This document shows positions 46,037 to 56,405 of a DNA stretch of 60,621 bases, in pieces. The stretch's first letter is position 1, and each line of letters begins with the position of its first letter. The stretch lies in contig NZ_JAHLQC010000021.1 of NCBI RefSeq assembly GCF_018918265.1, forward strand, positions 1 to 60,621. The letters run 5' to 3'. The notes below the pieces were generated by a model. The model saw only the letters and a list, made by a program, of their open reading frames with translations. It did not search any database and had not been told where the DNA came from. This DNA comes from Falcatimonas sp. MSJ-15 (GTDB taxonomy: Bacteria > Bacillota > Clostridia > Lachnospirales > Lachnospiraceae). The translations under genes and the position numbers were made by a program.

Positions 46037-46285
46037 CTAGCTAAAAAATTCTGTTAATGCTTCAATTGCTTTATCCTCGTCCTGACCTTCAGCTACAAGA
46101 TTTATATCCATACCTTCTGAAGGATTAAAAGCCATGATTCCCATAATGCTCTTTGCATTAATCTGCTTTGTGCCACTCTCAAGAATAATTCTACTATCGA
46201 ACTGGCATGCTACCTGAACAAGTTCTGCAATTGGATTACTGTGCTTCTTTGATAAATCTGAAACTATAACTTCATTTTTTTTCAT
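46037..46285 (-). CDS. HPr-like phosphocarrier paralogue with altered active site
   Basis: An 82-residue HPr fold: the second half (NAKSIMGIMAFNPSEG and LVAEGQDEDKAIEAL) matches HPr closely. The active-site segment reads KKHSNP, so H15 is kept but the R17 that assists phosphotransfer is replaced by N17; S46, the HPr-kinase site, is present. GAGGG precedes the ATG at 46285; the longer frame is not supported. It may be regulatory rather than a sugar-PTS carrier. No ptsI is nearby. Confidence 0.88.
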   Translation of the reverse strand: MKKNEVIVSDLSKKHSNPIAELVQVACQFDSRIILESGTKQINAKSIMGIMAFNPSEGMDINLVAEGQDEDKAIEALTEFFS

Positions 46286-46365
46286 AATAATACCCTCTCT
46301 ATGTACTTTTACATTTTTAATACCTAACAATATCTTATTATAAGTATCTTTGTTCATTTTTGCAA

Positions 46366-47217
46366 CTACATATTTTTATTATATGCTTTTTTATCTTTGT
46401 AGTATTTATTAAATGGCTCATTGATAGTTCTTCCATCATTATGAAAGCCAATTATCTCATCAATATTAACATCATGCACACTCTTAAATATGTTATATTC
46501 AACATTAGGAATGTCACTTCTAAGTTTCTCTATCATATCTTTGATATCACTTCTCGCTGAACGAAGCTCTCCTGATTCTTTTAATTTAACTCTGCTGCAT
46601 GCACAATTAATAAAATGCAAATCATTATACTCTGAAAAAGTTATTATATCTCTTTCTTTTATAAGAAACATTGGTCTTATAAGTTCAATACCTTCAAAAT
46701 TCTTGCTTCTAAGCTTAGGCATCATACTCTGCAGCTGTCCACCATAGAGCATACTCATAAGAACTGTTTCTATCACATCATCAAAATGATGTCCAAGTGC
46801 TATCTTATTGCATCCAAGACTCTGTGCTGTTCTATAGAGAAATCCTCTTCGCATTCTTGCACATAAGAAACACTGATTAGCATCATTTTCTTCAACTACT
46901 TCAAATACATCAGAATCAAATATCTCTATTGGAATTCCCATTAGCTTTGAGTTCTCCTCGATTATCTGGCGATTAACTTCGCTATATCCCGGGTCCATAG
47001 ATATATATCTGACAGTTACTGAATTGTCTATATGTCTTACATATTCCTGCATAAGTTTTGCTAATAGCATGGAATCTTTACCACCTGATATACACACTGC
47101 AATCTTATCACCCGGAGATATAAGTTCATACTTATTAATGCCATCAAGGAACTTACTCCACAGAGATTTGCGATATCTCGTTATAATACTTCTTTCTATC
47201 TCTTTATATCTTTCCAT
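46366..47217 (-). CDS. PP-loop tRNA thiolation protein (TtcA/TtuA-like)
   Basis: An ATP pyrophosphatase of 283 residues with the PP-loop SGGKDSMLL, the CxxC pair in QCFLCARMRR and a further cysteine pair in NCACSRVK, which fit a TtcA-like iron-sulphur enzyme making 2-thiocytidine 32 in tRNA. LGHHFDDVIETVLM is the family segment. The ATG at 47217 has AAAGG 6 nt upstream. Confidence 0.85.
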   Translation of the reverse strand: MERYKEIERSIITRYRKSLWSKFLDGINKYELISPGDKIAVCISGGKDSMLLAKLMQEYVRHIDNSVTVRYISMDPGYSEVNRQIIEENSKLMGIPIEIFDSDVFEVVEENDANQCFLCARMRRGFLYRTAQSLGCNKIALGHHFDDVIETVLMSMLYGGQLQSMMPKLRSKNFEGIELIRPMFLIKERDIITFSEYNDLHFINCACSRVKLKESGELRSARSDIKDMIEKLRSDIPNVEYNIFKSVHDVNIDEIIGFHNDGRTINEPFNKYYKDKKAYNKNM

Positions 47218-47332
47218 AAACATCCTTTGTCATACTATATTGCCTGTAATATTACTGACAGCATATATTCTGATAACAGTTATAAGACTGCAAAGTTATA
47301 CAACTAACGCAGTCTTACTGTTCTAATTCATA

Positions 47333-48550
47333 TTACAGATTAGGCTGAATAACCTTAGCATCGTATCCATTATCTTTTAATGCTTTTGTAATCTGCTCTT
47401 TATGTTCATTGCCAAATGCTTCAAGTGTAATCTGTAATTCAACAGCTTTACTTCTGTTAATACTTACAAACTGATTATGTTCAAGTTTTATTACATTACC
47501 TTGTTCTTTAGCTATTATACTTGCAACTTTTACAAGTTCACCTGGCTTATCTGGTAATAGTACTGATACTGTAAAGATTCTTCCTCTCTGTATAAGTCCA
47601 TGCTGAACAATTGATGCCATTGTTATAACGTCCATATTACCGCCACTTAAGATTGATACAACTTTTTTACCTGTAAAATCAAGATGCTTAAGTGCTGCTA
47701 CTGTAAGAAGACCTGAATTCTCTACAACCATCTTATGATTCTCTACCATATCAAGGAATGATACAATAAGCTCATCATCTTCAATTGTTATTATTGAATC
47801 AATATTTTCTTTAATATATGGGAATATATTGCTACCTGGTGTCTTAACTGCTGTACCGTCTGCTATTGTACTTACTGATGGTAATGTTACAACTTCACCT
47901 TTCTCAAGTGATGCTTTCATACAGCTGGCTCCTGCTGGTTCAACACCAATAACTTTAATCTTAGGATTAAGAAGTTTTGCAAGTGTTGATACACCTGTTG
48001 CAAGTCCGCCTCCTCCAATTGGTACAAGAATATAATCAACAGTTGGCAGTTCCTTGAATATCTCCATTGCAATACTTCCCTGACCTGTTGCTACATCAAG
48101 ATCATCAAATGGATGAATGAATGTATATCCTTTTTCATCTGCAAGTTCATAAGCTTTTGCACATGCTTCATCATATACATCTCCATATAATACAACGTCT
48201 GCACCATAACTTCTTGTTCTATTAACTTTAATAAGCGGAGTACTTGTAGGCATTACAATTGTAGCTTTGCAGCCATAAAGTTTTGCAGCATATGCAACGC
48301 CCTGTGCATGGTTACCAGCTGATGCTGTTATTAATCCTTTGCTTCTTTCTTCATCTGTAAGAGTACTTATCTTGTAATATGCTCCTCTTACTTTATATGC
48401 ACCTGTATATTGCATATTTTCAGGCTTTAAATATACTTTATTACCTGTCTGATTACTAAAATACTCACTATACATAAGTTTTGTATCATTAGTAACTTTT
48501 TTAACTATTTCACTGGCTTCTTCGAATTTTTCTAAAGTTAATTTTTCCAT
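47333..48550 (-). CDS. ilvA: Threonine ammonia-lyase
   Basis: A PLP enzyme that deaminates threonine to 2-oxobutyrate. The PLP lysine lies in TGAYKVRGAYYKI, and PIGGGGLATGVSTLAK is the phosphate loop. At 405 residues it has a single C-terminal ACT-like domain (VSVLLPDKPGELVKVASIIA), as in the shorter form. GAGG precedes the ATG. It stands alone, so biosynthetic or catabolic use cannot be told from context. Confidence 0.94.
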   Translation of the reverse strand: MEKLTLEKFEEASEIVKKVTNDTKLMYSEYFSNQTGNKVYLKPENMQYTGAYKVRGAYYKISTLTDEERSKGLITASAGNHAQGVAYAAKLYGCKATIVMPTSTPLIKVNRTRSYGADVVLYGDVYDEACAKAYELADEKGYTFIHPFDDLDVATGQGSIAMEIFKELPTVDYILVPIGGGGLATGVSTLAKLLNPKIKVIGVEPAGASCMKASLEKGEVVTLPSVSTIADGTAVKTPGSNIFPYIKENIDSIITIEDDELIVSFLDMVENHKMVVENSGLLTVAALKHLDFTGKKVVSILSGGNMDVITMASIVQHGLIQRGRIFTVSVLLPDKPGELVKVASIIAKEQGNVIKLEHNQFVSINRSKAVELQITLEAFGNEHKEQITKALKDNGYDAKVIQPNL

Positions 48551-48700
48551 TCCATTTTCCTCTTTTACTAATTAATATCTGATTCTCTAATATATAAGAA
48601 TCCTCTTTTATCTAATAACTCTTAGCATTATCATCATATTTATAAATTATATCATCTATTCACAACTTTGCAATGCTAAATTTCAAAAAAAGAATGTATA

Positions 48701-49645
48701 CTATTGATTCTCTTCATGATGTTCTACATTAAATAATGCATTAACGAATTCATCTGCATTAAATTTCTGAAGATCATCAATATGCTCACCAACACCAATA
48801 TACTTAACCGGTATACCGAATTCTGACTGGATAGCAACCGCTATACCACCTTTTGCTGTTCCATCAAGTTTTGTAAGAATAATACCTGTTACATCACATA
48901 TATCCTTGAATTCTTTTAACTGTGACAATGCATTCTGTCCTGTTGTTCCATCAAGTACTATAAGATTCTCTCTATATGCATCCGGATATTCTCTATCTAT
49001 AACTTTATTAATCTTTCTTAATTCTTCCATAAGATTCTTCTTATTATGGAGTCTTCCTGCTGTATCACATATAAGAATATCTGCATTCCTTGCTTTTGCT
49101 GCAGCAACTGCATCATATATTACTGCTGCCGGATCTGAACCTTCATTCTGTGCAATTATATCAACACCTGCTCTATGTGACCACTCAGTAAGCTGTTCTA
49201 TGGCTGCTGCTCTGAATGTATCAGCTGCCGCAACTATAACTTTCTTACCCTGAGCTTTTAACTGACCAGCCATCTTACCAACAGAAGTTGTCTTACCAAC
49301 ACCATTAACACCAATTACAAGAACAACTGATTTTCTGTTTTCAAAATCATAGGCATTCTCGCCTATATCCATCTGTTCTTTTATACTGCTTATAAGAAGT
49401 TCTTTACATTCTGAAGGTTCTTTAATCTTATTTTCTTTTACTTTTGCTTTTAGATTCTCGATAATATCATTGGTAGCATTAATTCCTATATCACCCATTA
49501 TCAGAATCTCTTCTATCTCTTCATAGAAATCTTCATCAATACTTGAAAATCCAGAAAAAATGGAATCAATCTTAGAAACGACATTATCTCTTGTCTTAGT
49601 AAGCCCTTCTACAAGCTTCTTAAAAAATCCTTTTTTCTCTCCCAT
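48701..49645 (-). CDS. ftsY: Signal recognition particle receptor FtsY
   Basis: The SRP receptor GTPase that docks ribosome-nascent chains at the membrane. The 314 residues form the NG domain: GVNGVGKTTSVGKMA (G1), ADTFRAAAIEQL, DTAGRLHNK (G3), TKLDGTAKGG (G4). The acidic A domain is minimal. It follows smc and rnc, a common Firmicutes cluster. Confidence 0.97.
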   Translation of the reverse strand: MGEKKGFFKKLVEGLTKTRDNVVSKIDSIFSGFSSIDEDFYEEIEEILIMGDIGINATNDIIENLKAKVKENKIKEPSECKELLISSIKEQMDIGENAYDFENRKSVVLVIGVNGVGKTTSVGKMAGQLKAQGKKVIVAAADTFRAAAIEQLTEWSHRAGVDIIAQNEGSDPAAVIYDAVAAAKARNADILICDTAGRLHNKKNLMEELRKINKVIDREYPDAYRENLIVLDGTTGQNALSQLKEFKDICDVTGIILTKLDGTAKGGIAVAIQSEFGIPVKYIGVGEHIDDLQKFNADEFVNALFNVEHHEENQ

Positions 49646-49757
49646 ATCTTATTTCTCCTTTATAACATTATCTTTGTGCTAATTAGTGCTGTTAATCTGT
49701 TAATTATTTAACACATATATTTTTTACATATACTCTAACATATAATCTTATAATTAA

Positions 49758-52700
49758 CTACTCTTTTTTATCTTCAAGTTCATTCTCTATAAGATCAACT
49801 GATACAAGCGTTGATATACCTTTTTCCTGCATAGTAATACCATATAGTCTGTCTGCTGATGCCATCGTTCCACGTCTGTGTGTAATTACAATGAACTGCG
49901 TATGCTTAGTCAGCTTATGAAGATATCTTGCATATCTGTCTACATTAGAATCATCAAGTGCAGCTTCTATCTCATCAAGAAGACAAAACGGTGATGGCTT
50001 AAGATTCTGTATTGCAAATAAAAGTGCAATAGCTGTAAGTGCTTTTTCTCCACCTGACAACTGCATCATATTCTGAAGTTTTTTACCTGGTGGCTGTGAT
50101 ATTATTCTTATACCAGCTTCAAGAATATCTTCATCTTCTACTAACTCAATAGAACCTTTTCCTCCGCCAAAGAGTTCTTTGAATACTTTATCAAACTCGT
50201 CTTTTATCTCTGCAAATTTTTCTGCAAATTGAGTTCTCATTCCGGCGTCAAGTTCATCTATGATTCCTACAAGTGTCTCTTCTGCTGTAATCAGATCATC
50301 ATGCTGTGTCTTCATAAAAATATATCTCTCTGATATCTCCTTGTAGTCTTCAATTGCATTAACATTAACATCTCCAAGTTCTCTTATATCTGCTTTAAGA
50401 AGTGATATCTGCTTTTTCATCTCACTAATATCTGTAAGCTCTTCATCTCTAAATTCCTGTGCTGCACTATATGTAATCTCATATTCATTCCACATATAGT
50501 TAATTCTTGATTCGTTAGCTTCCTGATACTTCTCATATAGACTTTCAAGCCTTAGCTTTTCTTTTTCAAGATTTGTTATGTTCTGTTGTATATTATCTCT
50601 CTTTTCAAAGAAAGTCTTATGTGTTTTTTGCATTTCTTCTCTTTTTTGTTTATGCTCAAATATACTTTCTTCACATTCACTAATCTTTTGTTCTAATGCT
50701 GTAATCTCTTTTCGTATATTATCAAGTTCTTGTTCTTTATCACTGACTTCTTTAGCTGACTTGCCAAAATCTCCAGTAATTCTTTCAAGTTCCTTTACTA
50801 TCTTTTCTTTTTCTCTCTCAGTTCTGATAATATTCTCATTGATAAAGTTCTTTCTCTGATTAAATGATGCCATTGAAAGTGTTTTGCTCTCACATTCTTT
50901 TGCTTTAAGTTCTTCTTCTGTTTTACACTTTTCATATTCTCTTGATAATATATCAATTCGTGTTCTGGCATCTGCTTCTGCTGTATCATATTTTCTAAGT
51001 GCAGCATTAATCTCTACAGCTTCATCTTTAATCTCTTTAATCTGTTCTTCAATATCACTACTCTCTTTTACAGTATCATTATATTCTTTTTCAAGTTCGC
51101 TCTTTCTGTCCTTTGCCTGTCTAAGATTAAGTTTAGCAGTATTAAATACAAGATATGTATCCTGTAAAAGTTTATTATTCTCTTCTATAGCTTTCCTAAC
51201 TTCAAAAAGTTCTATATTTTTCGCTTCTTTTTTAGCTGCAAATTCAGTTCTTATTCGCTCTGATTCTTTTACTTTATCATCAAGTTCTTCTATCTCTCTT
51301 CTTCTTCCAAGGAGGTTACTGTTATTCTTAAATGCACCACCTGTCATTGAACCACCAGGATTAAGCAATTCACCTTCAAGTGTAACTATTCTTGTTGAAT
51401 ACTTATATTTTCTTGCAATCTGAATAGCATTATCAATTGTATCAACAACCAGATTTCTTCCAAGCAAGTATTTAACAAGCCCAGTAAACTGCTTATCAAC
51501 ATGCACAAGATCCGAAGCAATTCCTATAACTCCTTTTTCTCTAAGAATAGCTTCATTACTGATACTATCTTTACCTGATATTGATGATAATGGAAGAAAT
51601 GTCGCACGGCCTGACTTACTTGTCTTTAAAAATGTAATAAGATCTCTTGCTGTATTCTCATTATCAGTTACAATATTTTGAATACTTCCACCAAGGGCTG
51701 TTTCAATTGCTACTTCATATTTTGAATCAACTTTTATTATATCTGCTACAACACCTATTATACCTTTATTAGTATCTCTAAGCTCCATAACTTTTCTAAT
51801 ACTATTACCATATCCGTCATATCGCTCTGTTATATTCTTAAGCGACTCAAGTTTTGATTTGTCAATATGATATTGCTGCTGTGCTTTTTCCATATCAGAA
51901 TCAATATTCTTAATCTCGTCTTTTTTAGCACTCTCTTCGCTTTGCAATTCACTGATTGTAGCATTAATACTCTCAGCTCTTACATTAGCTTCATCACACT
52001 CATGTTCAAGTCTCTCGATTGTACTATCATGTGCATCTGCATCGCTCTTGGCTTTAAGAAGTCTCTGCGTAATCTGTGCTTTTCTGATATTAATCTGATC
52101 AAGCATTGTCTCATAATGCTGAACTTTTGATTTTATATTAGATTTCTCATTGAGATTATCAATAATAAAAGATTTCAGTTCATTAATCGTACTATTTAAC
52201 TCTTTTATATGCTCTGTTAATTCTTCAAGCTGCTTTTCATCTTCATTATCATTGGTCAAAAGACTTATCTCTTTTTCTATTGCTTTCAAATCTTCCTGAT
52301 ATTCTAATAACTCTTTTTCTTTGCTATCTATCTGCTCACTTAACTGAGATTTTCTCTCATTAAGATGTTCATCATTGAGCTTCACCGTCTTTATCTGTTC
52401 TAATAAAAGATTGATTCTGCCTTCAAGATTCCCTTTATTAAGTGCATACTCATTCTGAGCTTCTGTATTATTAGTTATAGCATCATTAATCTGTTCAATC
52501 TCTTCTTCTAACTTTTCATACTCAACTTTTGTATTCTCATATACTCTATTAGTTTCATCAAGATCATTACTACAGATATCTTTTTTCTCTTCTACTTCTG
52601 CAATCAGTTCTTTAGTCTTTTTAAGTTCATTAAGAAAAAGATTAATATCATATTTTTTAAGTTCAGCTTTGTATCTTAGATAAGTTCTGGCTTTTTCTGA

Positions 52701-53324
52701 CTGCTTTTCAAGTGGACCAACCTGTTTCTCAAGTTCTGCAAGAATATCATTAACTCGTACAAGATTCTGTTTCTCATCTTCAAGTTTTTTCTGAGCTATC
52801 GCTTTTCTTCTCTTAAATTTTACAATTCCTGCTGCTTCATCAAACAGTTCTCTTCTCTCTTCAGGTTTACCACTTAATATCTTATCAATCTGACCCTGTC
52901 CAATTATTGAATATCCTTCTTTACCTATACCTGTATCATAGAACAATTCATTGACATCTTTCAAACGACATGCAGTTCCATTGATAAGATATTCGCTCTC
53001 ACCTGAACGATATACACGTCTTGATACTGTTACCTGATCATAATCTATTGCAAGTGCCCTGTCTGAATTATCTATAGTAATTGCAACATATGCAAAACCT
53101 ACAGGTTTTCTAAGTTCTGTACCTGAGAATATTACATCTTCCATCTTAGCTCCACGAAGCTGCTTTGCACTTTGTTCACCAAGTACCCATCTTACTGCAT
53201 CTGCTACATTACTCTTACCACTTCCATTCGGACCAACTATGCCTGTTATTCCATTGTGAAACTCAAAAACTATCTTGTTTGCAAATGATTTAAAACCTTG
53301 CACCTCAATACTTTTTAAATACAT
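49758..53324 (-). CDS. smc: Chromosome segregation protein SMC
   Basis: The 1188-residue condensin ATPase. Walker A GPNGSGKSNVADAV is N-terminal; two long coiled coils flank a hinge around residues 510-640 (ALGGSIQNIVTDNE and GGSMTGGAFKN); the C-terminal signature LSGGEKALTAIAL and Walker B FCLLDEIEAALDD complete the head. The start is 7 nt after the rnc stop. Confidence 0.98.
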   Translation of the reverse strand: MYLKSIEVQGFKSFANKIVFEFHNGITGIVGPNGSGKSNVADAVRWVLGEQSAKQLRGAKMEDVIFSGTELRKPVGFAYVAITIDNSDRALAIDYDQVTVSRRVYRSGESEYLINGTACRLKDVNELFYDTGIGKEGYSIIGQGQIDKILSGKPEERRELFDEAAGIVKFKRRKAIAQKKLEDEKQNLVRVNDILAELEKQVGPLEKQSEKARTYLRYKAELKKYDINLFLNELKKTKELIAEVEEKKDICSNDLDETNRVYENTKVEYEKLEEEIEQINDAITNNTEAQNEYALNKGNLEGRINLLLEQIKTVKLNDEHLNERKSQLSEQIDSKEKELLEYQEDLKAIEKEISLLTNDNEDEKQLEELTEHIKELNSTINELKSFIIDNLNEKSNIKSKVQHYETMLDQINIRKAQITQRLLKAKSDADAHDSTIERLEHECDEANVRAESINATISELQSEESAKKDEIKNIDSDMEKAQQQYHIDKSKLESLKNITERYDGYGNSIRKVMELRDTNKGIIGVVADIIKVDSKYEVAIETALGGSIQNIVTDNENTARDLITFLKTSKSGRATFLPLSSISGKDSISNEAILREKGVIGIASDLVHVDKQFTGLVKYLLGRNLVVDTIDNAIQIARKYKYSTRIVTLEGELLNPGGSMTGGAFKNNSNLLGRRREIEELDDKVKESERIRTEFAAKKEAKNIELFEVRKAIEENNKLLQDTYLVFNTAKLNLRQAKDRKSELEKEYNDTVKESSDIEEQIKEIKDEAVEINAALRKYDTAEADARTRIDILSREYEKCKTEEELKAKECESKTLSMASFNQRKNFINENIIRTEREKEKIVKELERITGDFGKSAKEVSDKEQELDNIRKEITALEQKISECEESIFEHKQKREEMQKTHKTFFEKRDNIQQNITNLEKEKLRLESLYEKYQEANESRINYMWNEYEITYSAAQEFRDEELTDISEMKKQISLLKADIRELGDVNVNAIEDYKEISERYIFMKTQHDDLITAEETLVGIIDELDAGMRTQFAEKFAEIKDEFDKVFKELFGGGKGSIELVEDEDILEAGIRIISQPPGKKLQNMMQLSGGEKALTAIALLFAIQNLKPSPFCLLDEIEAALDDSNVDRYARYLHKLTKHTQFIVITHRRGTMASADRLYGITMQEKGISTLVSVDLIENELEDKKE

Positions 53325-53331
53325 AACGCAC

Positions 53332-54045
53332 CTACTTGTCTTTTTTATTTATAGTCATTATTGCATTATATGCTGCTTCCTGTTCAGCAGCTTTCTTGGT
53401 TCTTCCAATTCCTTTTCCTACAATCTCATCTCCAAGCATGGCATTAACTTCAAATTGCTTATTATGATCAGGTCCATTCTCTCCAACAAGTTTGTAGACC
53501 AGATTCTTGTCACCTTTTGCCTGTACTATCTCTTGTAGGATAGTCTTGCTATCATAAAAGAGCTGTTTATCTTTTATATCTGCGAGAATAAACTTATCAA
53601 TAAACTCTTTTGCATTAGCAAAACCACCATCTAAATATATAGCTCCAATAACTGCTTCAAACGCATCTGATGTTATAGATTTACGTTCTCTACCACCTGT
53701 TAATTCTTCACCTTTTCCAAGAAGAAGGAATTCACCAAGTCTTATGTCTTTACTACATAATGCAAGTGTAGGCTCACATACTATACTTGCTCTCATCTTC
53801 GTTAGATAACCTTCTGGTTCGTCAGGGTATCTGTTATATAGATATTCACTTATTGATATTTCAAGTACTGCATCTCCAAGAAATTCAAGTCGCTCATTAT
53901 TGCTCATATAATTTAATCTATGTTCATTAGCATATGAACTATGTGTAAGTGCTTCTGATATAAGACTTTTATTTCTAAATGAATACCCGATTATCTTTTC
54001 AAATTCTTCAATTCTCTTATTATTAGTCAAAATCTTTTCCTCCAT
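53332..54045 (-). CDS. rnc: Ribonuclease III
   Basis: A 237-residue endonuclease for double-stranded RNA. The catalytic signature is NERLEFLGDAVLE, with AFEAVIGAIYLDGG in the nuclease domain and a C-terminal dsRNA-binding domain ending GIGRTKKAAEQEAAYNAI. It lies between acpP and smc. Confidence 0.97.
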   Translation of the reverse strand: MEEKILTNNKRIEEFEKIIGYSFRNKSLISEALTHSSYANEHRLNYMSNNERLEFLGDAVLEISISEYLYNRYPDEPEGYLTKMRASIVCEPTLALCSKDIRLGEFLLLGKGEELTGGRERKSITSDAFEAVIGAIYLDGGFANAKEFIDKFILADIKDKQLFYDSKTILQEIVQAKGDKNLVYKLVGENGPDHNKQFEVNAMLGDEIVGKGIGRTKKAAEQEAAYNAIMTINKKDK

Positions 54046-54093
54046 AAAAATTAGGCTGCCTCTATTATGAAACAGCCTTTTATAATCTCTTAA

Positions 54094-54324
54094 TTAATTT
54101 AAAGCGTTCTTAATCTGCTCTACTGCATCGCCTACAGTAACTATACTTTCTGCAGCATCATTTGCTATTTCAATATCAAATTCTTCTTCAATTCCCATAA
54201 TAATCTGGAAAATATCAAGAGAATCTGCGCCGAGATCATCAACAAATGTAGTATCCATTGTAATATCGTTTTGATCCACATTAAGTACCTCAGCAATTAT
54301 TTTTTGTAATTTTTCAAATTCCAT
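54094..54324 (-). CDS. acpP: Acyl carrier protein
   Basis: A 76-residue acidic protein with the phosphopantetheine serine S35 in LGADSLD. It starts 3 nt after the plsX stop, so the fatty-acid/phospholipid genes are coupled. Confidence 0.97.
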   Translation of the reverse strand: MEFEKLQKIIAEVLNVDQNDITMDTTFVDDLGADSLDIFQIIMGIEEEFDIEIANDAAESIVTVGDAVEQIKNALN

Positions 54325-54327
54325 TTT

Positions 54328-55356
54328 TTAGTCAATCCTTTCTGATTCTTGTTTATTTAAAATGCTCTCCTTAATTTTTGAATTAACATCCTGCTCTTTA
54401 AATGTAACACATTGAATTATAGAATTTGTCACTTCTTTCGCTTTAGAATTTCCATGAGTCTTTACTACAAGACCATTGAGTCCTAAAAGTGGTGCTCCAC
54501 CATATTCACTTGCGTCAAATGTTTTAAGTGTTTTCTTTAAAGCAGGTTTTATCAGCATTGCGCCAATTTTACTTCTTAATGATGACATAAGTCCACCTTT
54601 GATTTTACTAATCATTGTACTACCAATGCCTTCATACAGTTTAAGGATAACATTACCAACAAAAGCATCACAGACTATAACATCTGCATAACCATTTGGT
54701 ATCTCTCTTGCCTCTATGTTGCCTATAAAATTAATATCAGTACAATTAGATAAAAGTGGATATGTCTCTTTTACAAGCATATTACCTTTATCTTCTTCAA
54801 GTCCAATATTAACAATAGCAACTCTTGGATTCTTTATTCCAACTACATGTTCCATATATATAGAGCCCATTCTCGCAAATTGCACAAGATGTGATGGTCT
54901 TGCATCAACATTAGCACCACAGTCTATTAATAGAGATACTCCATCCTTTGATGGAATAAGAGAAGCTAATGGTGGTCTCTCTATACCTTTTATTCTTCCT
55001 ACTATAAACTGTCCGCCTACAAGAACTGCTCCTGAACTTCCAGCCGAAACAAAAGCATCTGCTTCTTTTGATTTTACAAGGTTTAAAGCCACAACAATCG
55101 ATGACTGTTTTTTCTGTCTTATTGCCATAACAGGTGGTTCACCAGTTTCAATCACTTCGTCTGCATTAACAACTTCTATTTGTTCTTTATTGTAATTATA
55201 CTTAACAAGTTCTTTTTCAACAATATCTTCTTTTCCTACAAGAATAACTTTTATATCAGCACGTCTATTAACGGCGTCTATTGCACCTTTGACAATCTCT
55301 ACCGGAGCATTGTCGCCACCCATTGCATCGACAGCCACCCTCATCATATTCTGCAT
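54328..55356 (-). CDS. plsX: Phosphate acyltransferase PlsX
   Basis: Makes acyl-phosphate from acyl-ACP for phospholipid synthesis. The 342-residue protein has VDAMGGDNAP near the N-terminus, SAGSSGAVLVGG and EYGGAPLLGL near the C-terminus. The ATG at 55356 has AAGGAGG 7 nt upstream; the longer frame uses a TTG. Confidence 0.97.
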   Translation of the reverse strand: MQNMMRVAVDAMGGDNAPVEIVKGAIDAVNRRADIKVILVGKEDIVEKELVKYNYNKEQIEVVNADEVIETGEPPVMAIRQKKQSSIVVALNLVKSKEADAFVSAGSSGAVLVGGQFIVGRIKGIERPPLASLIPSKDGVSLLIDCGANVDARPSHLVQFARMGSIYMEHVVGIKNPRVAIVNIGLEEDKGNMLVKETYPLLSNCTDINFIGNIEAREIPNGYADVIVCDAFVGNVILKLYEGIGSTMISKIKGGLMSSLRSKIGAMLIKPALKKTLKTFDASEYGGAPLLGLNGLVVKTHGNSKAKEVTNSIIQCVTFKEQDVNSKIKESILNKQESERID

Positions 55357-55497
55357 GTTCAATCCTCCTTGCGTTATCTATTACTTAATATACTAAATAT
55401 TATAATATAAATCAATATGTTTTTTTTCACAAAATGGACACTCTTTTTTTGACAATCAGACATTGAGATAAACACTGATAATTACGCAAAAAATTAA

Positions 55498-55523
55498 GGG
55501 ATACCATCTATACATGGTACCCC
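55498..55523 (-). terminator. Terminator after rpmF
   Basis: On the minus strand GGGGTACCAT and ATGGTATCCC form a 10-bp stem with a 6-nt loop, followed by TTAATTTTTT. It lies 68 nt past the rpmF stop. Confidence 0.8.
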
Positions 55524-55590
55524 TTTTCTACGTTTTCTGTTATGAACAACACTTTAGTATGACTAAAACATATTAAATAATATATTATAA

Positions 55591-55770
55591 TTAGTCAACA
55601 GCAACGATTTCTTTTTTGTTATAAGAACCACAAGCTTTACAAACTCTGTGTGGCATCATAAGTTCTCCACATTTGCTGCATTTTACTAAGTTTGGAGCGC
55701 TCATTTTCCAGTTAGCTCTTCTCTTATCTCTTCTAGCTTTAGAAGATTTATTCTTTGGACAAATAGACAT
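55591..55770 (-). CDS. rpmF: 50S ribosomal protein L32
   Basis: A 59-residue protein: MSICPKNKSSKARRDKRR at the N-terminus, then the zinc-binding pairs C31/C34 (CSKC) and C44/C47 (CKAC). AGGAGG precedes the ATG. It lies 2 nt after the yceD-like gene, the classic yceD-rpmF-plsX order. Confidence 0.97.
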   Translation of the reverse strand: MSICPKNKSSKARRDKRRANWKMSAPNLVKCSKCGELMMPHRVCKACGSYNKKEIVAVD

Positions 55771-55772
55771 GG

Positions 55773-56300
55773 TTACACCTCCTTAAAATTGTTGAAAATA
55801 TCACGGATAACTGACATCCTCGGATCAAGTGACTCTCTATCACAGCCACATTCACCATAATTGAGATTCATCCCGCATCTATTACAAATACCTTTGCAAT
55901 TGGGTTTGCAAAGTACTTTCATAGGTAAATTTAGTAAAATCTCGTCATAAACAAGCTCATCTACATTAAGATTATAGCCCTCAACATAGCTCTTCTCGCC
56001 TGACTCTTCTCTACTCTCTGCTCCTGACTCACTCATATCAATATCCTTAGATATCTCAATTTCTATATCACTCTTTACAGTTTCAAGGCATCTTGCACAT
56101 GGTATATCCAATGTAACCTTAGAAACAGCTTCAACCATGAGTTTTTTCTGTCCCATATTTGTTATGGATACCGCTACATGGTCTCTGTTGGATATAGGAT
56201 ATTCGCCAAGTTTACACTTGAACGCATCCATCTCGATATCAACAACATATTGTTGGGTTTTGCCCTCTCGGGATAAAATTTCTGTTAAATTAATTAACAT
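55773..56300 (-). CDS. YceD family (DUF177) protein
   Basis: A 175-residue protein with CARCLETV in the middle and a C-terminal CKPNCKGICNRCG cysteine cluster that probably binds zinc. YceD/DUF177 proteins always travel with rpmF, and the plant homologue is linked to 23S rRNA; the bacterial role is unsettled. Confidence 0.92.
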   Translation of the reverse strand: MLINLTEILSREGKTQQYVVDIEMDAFKCKLGEYPISNRDHVAVSITNMGQKKLMVEAVSKVTLDIPCARCLETVKSDIEIEISKDIDMSESGAESREESGEKSYVEGYNLNVDELVYDEILLNLPMKVLCKPNCKGICNRCGMNLNYGECGCDRESLDPRMSVIRDIFNNFKEV

Positions 56301-56405
56301 ATCTGAACCAATCCTTATTTAAATTCGGTTCTATTTCACACCTAGACCATTATACTAGCGACATCCATTTTTGTCAACCATAAAATTCTACTATATTATG
56401 TATAA

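Noticed and set aside
50884..51423. A 179-residue plus-strand frame opposite smc
   Set aside because: It is low-complexity Ser/Leu sequence produced by the antisense of the SMC coiled coil.
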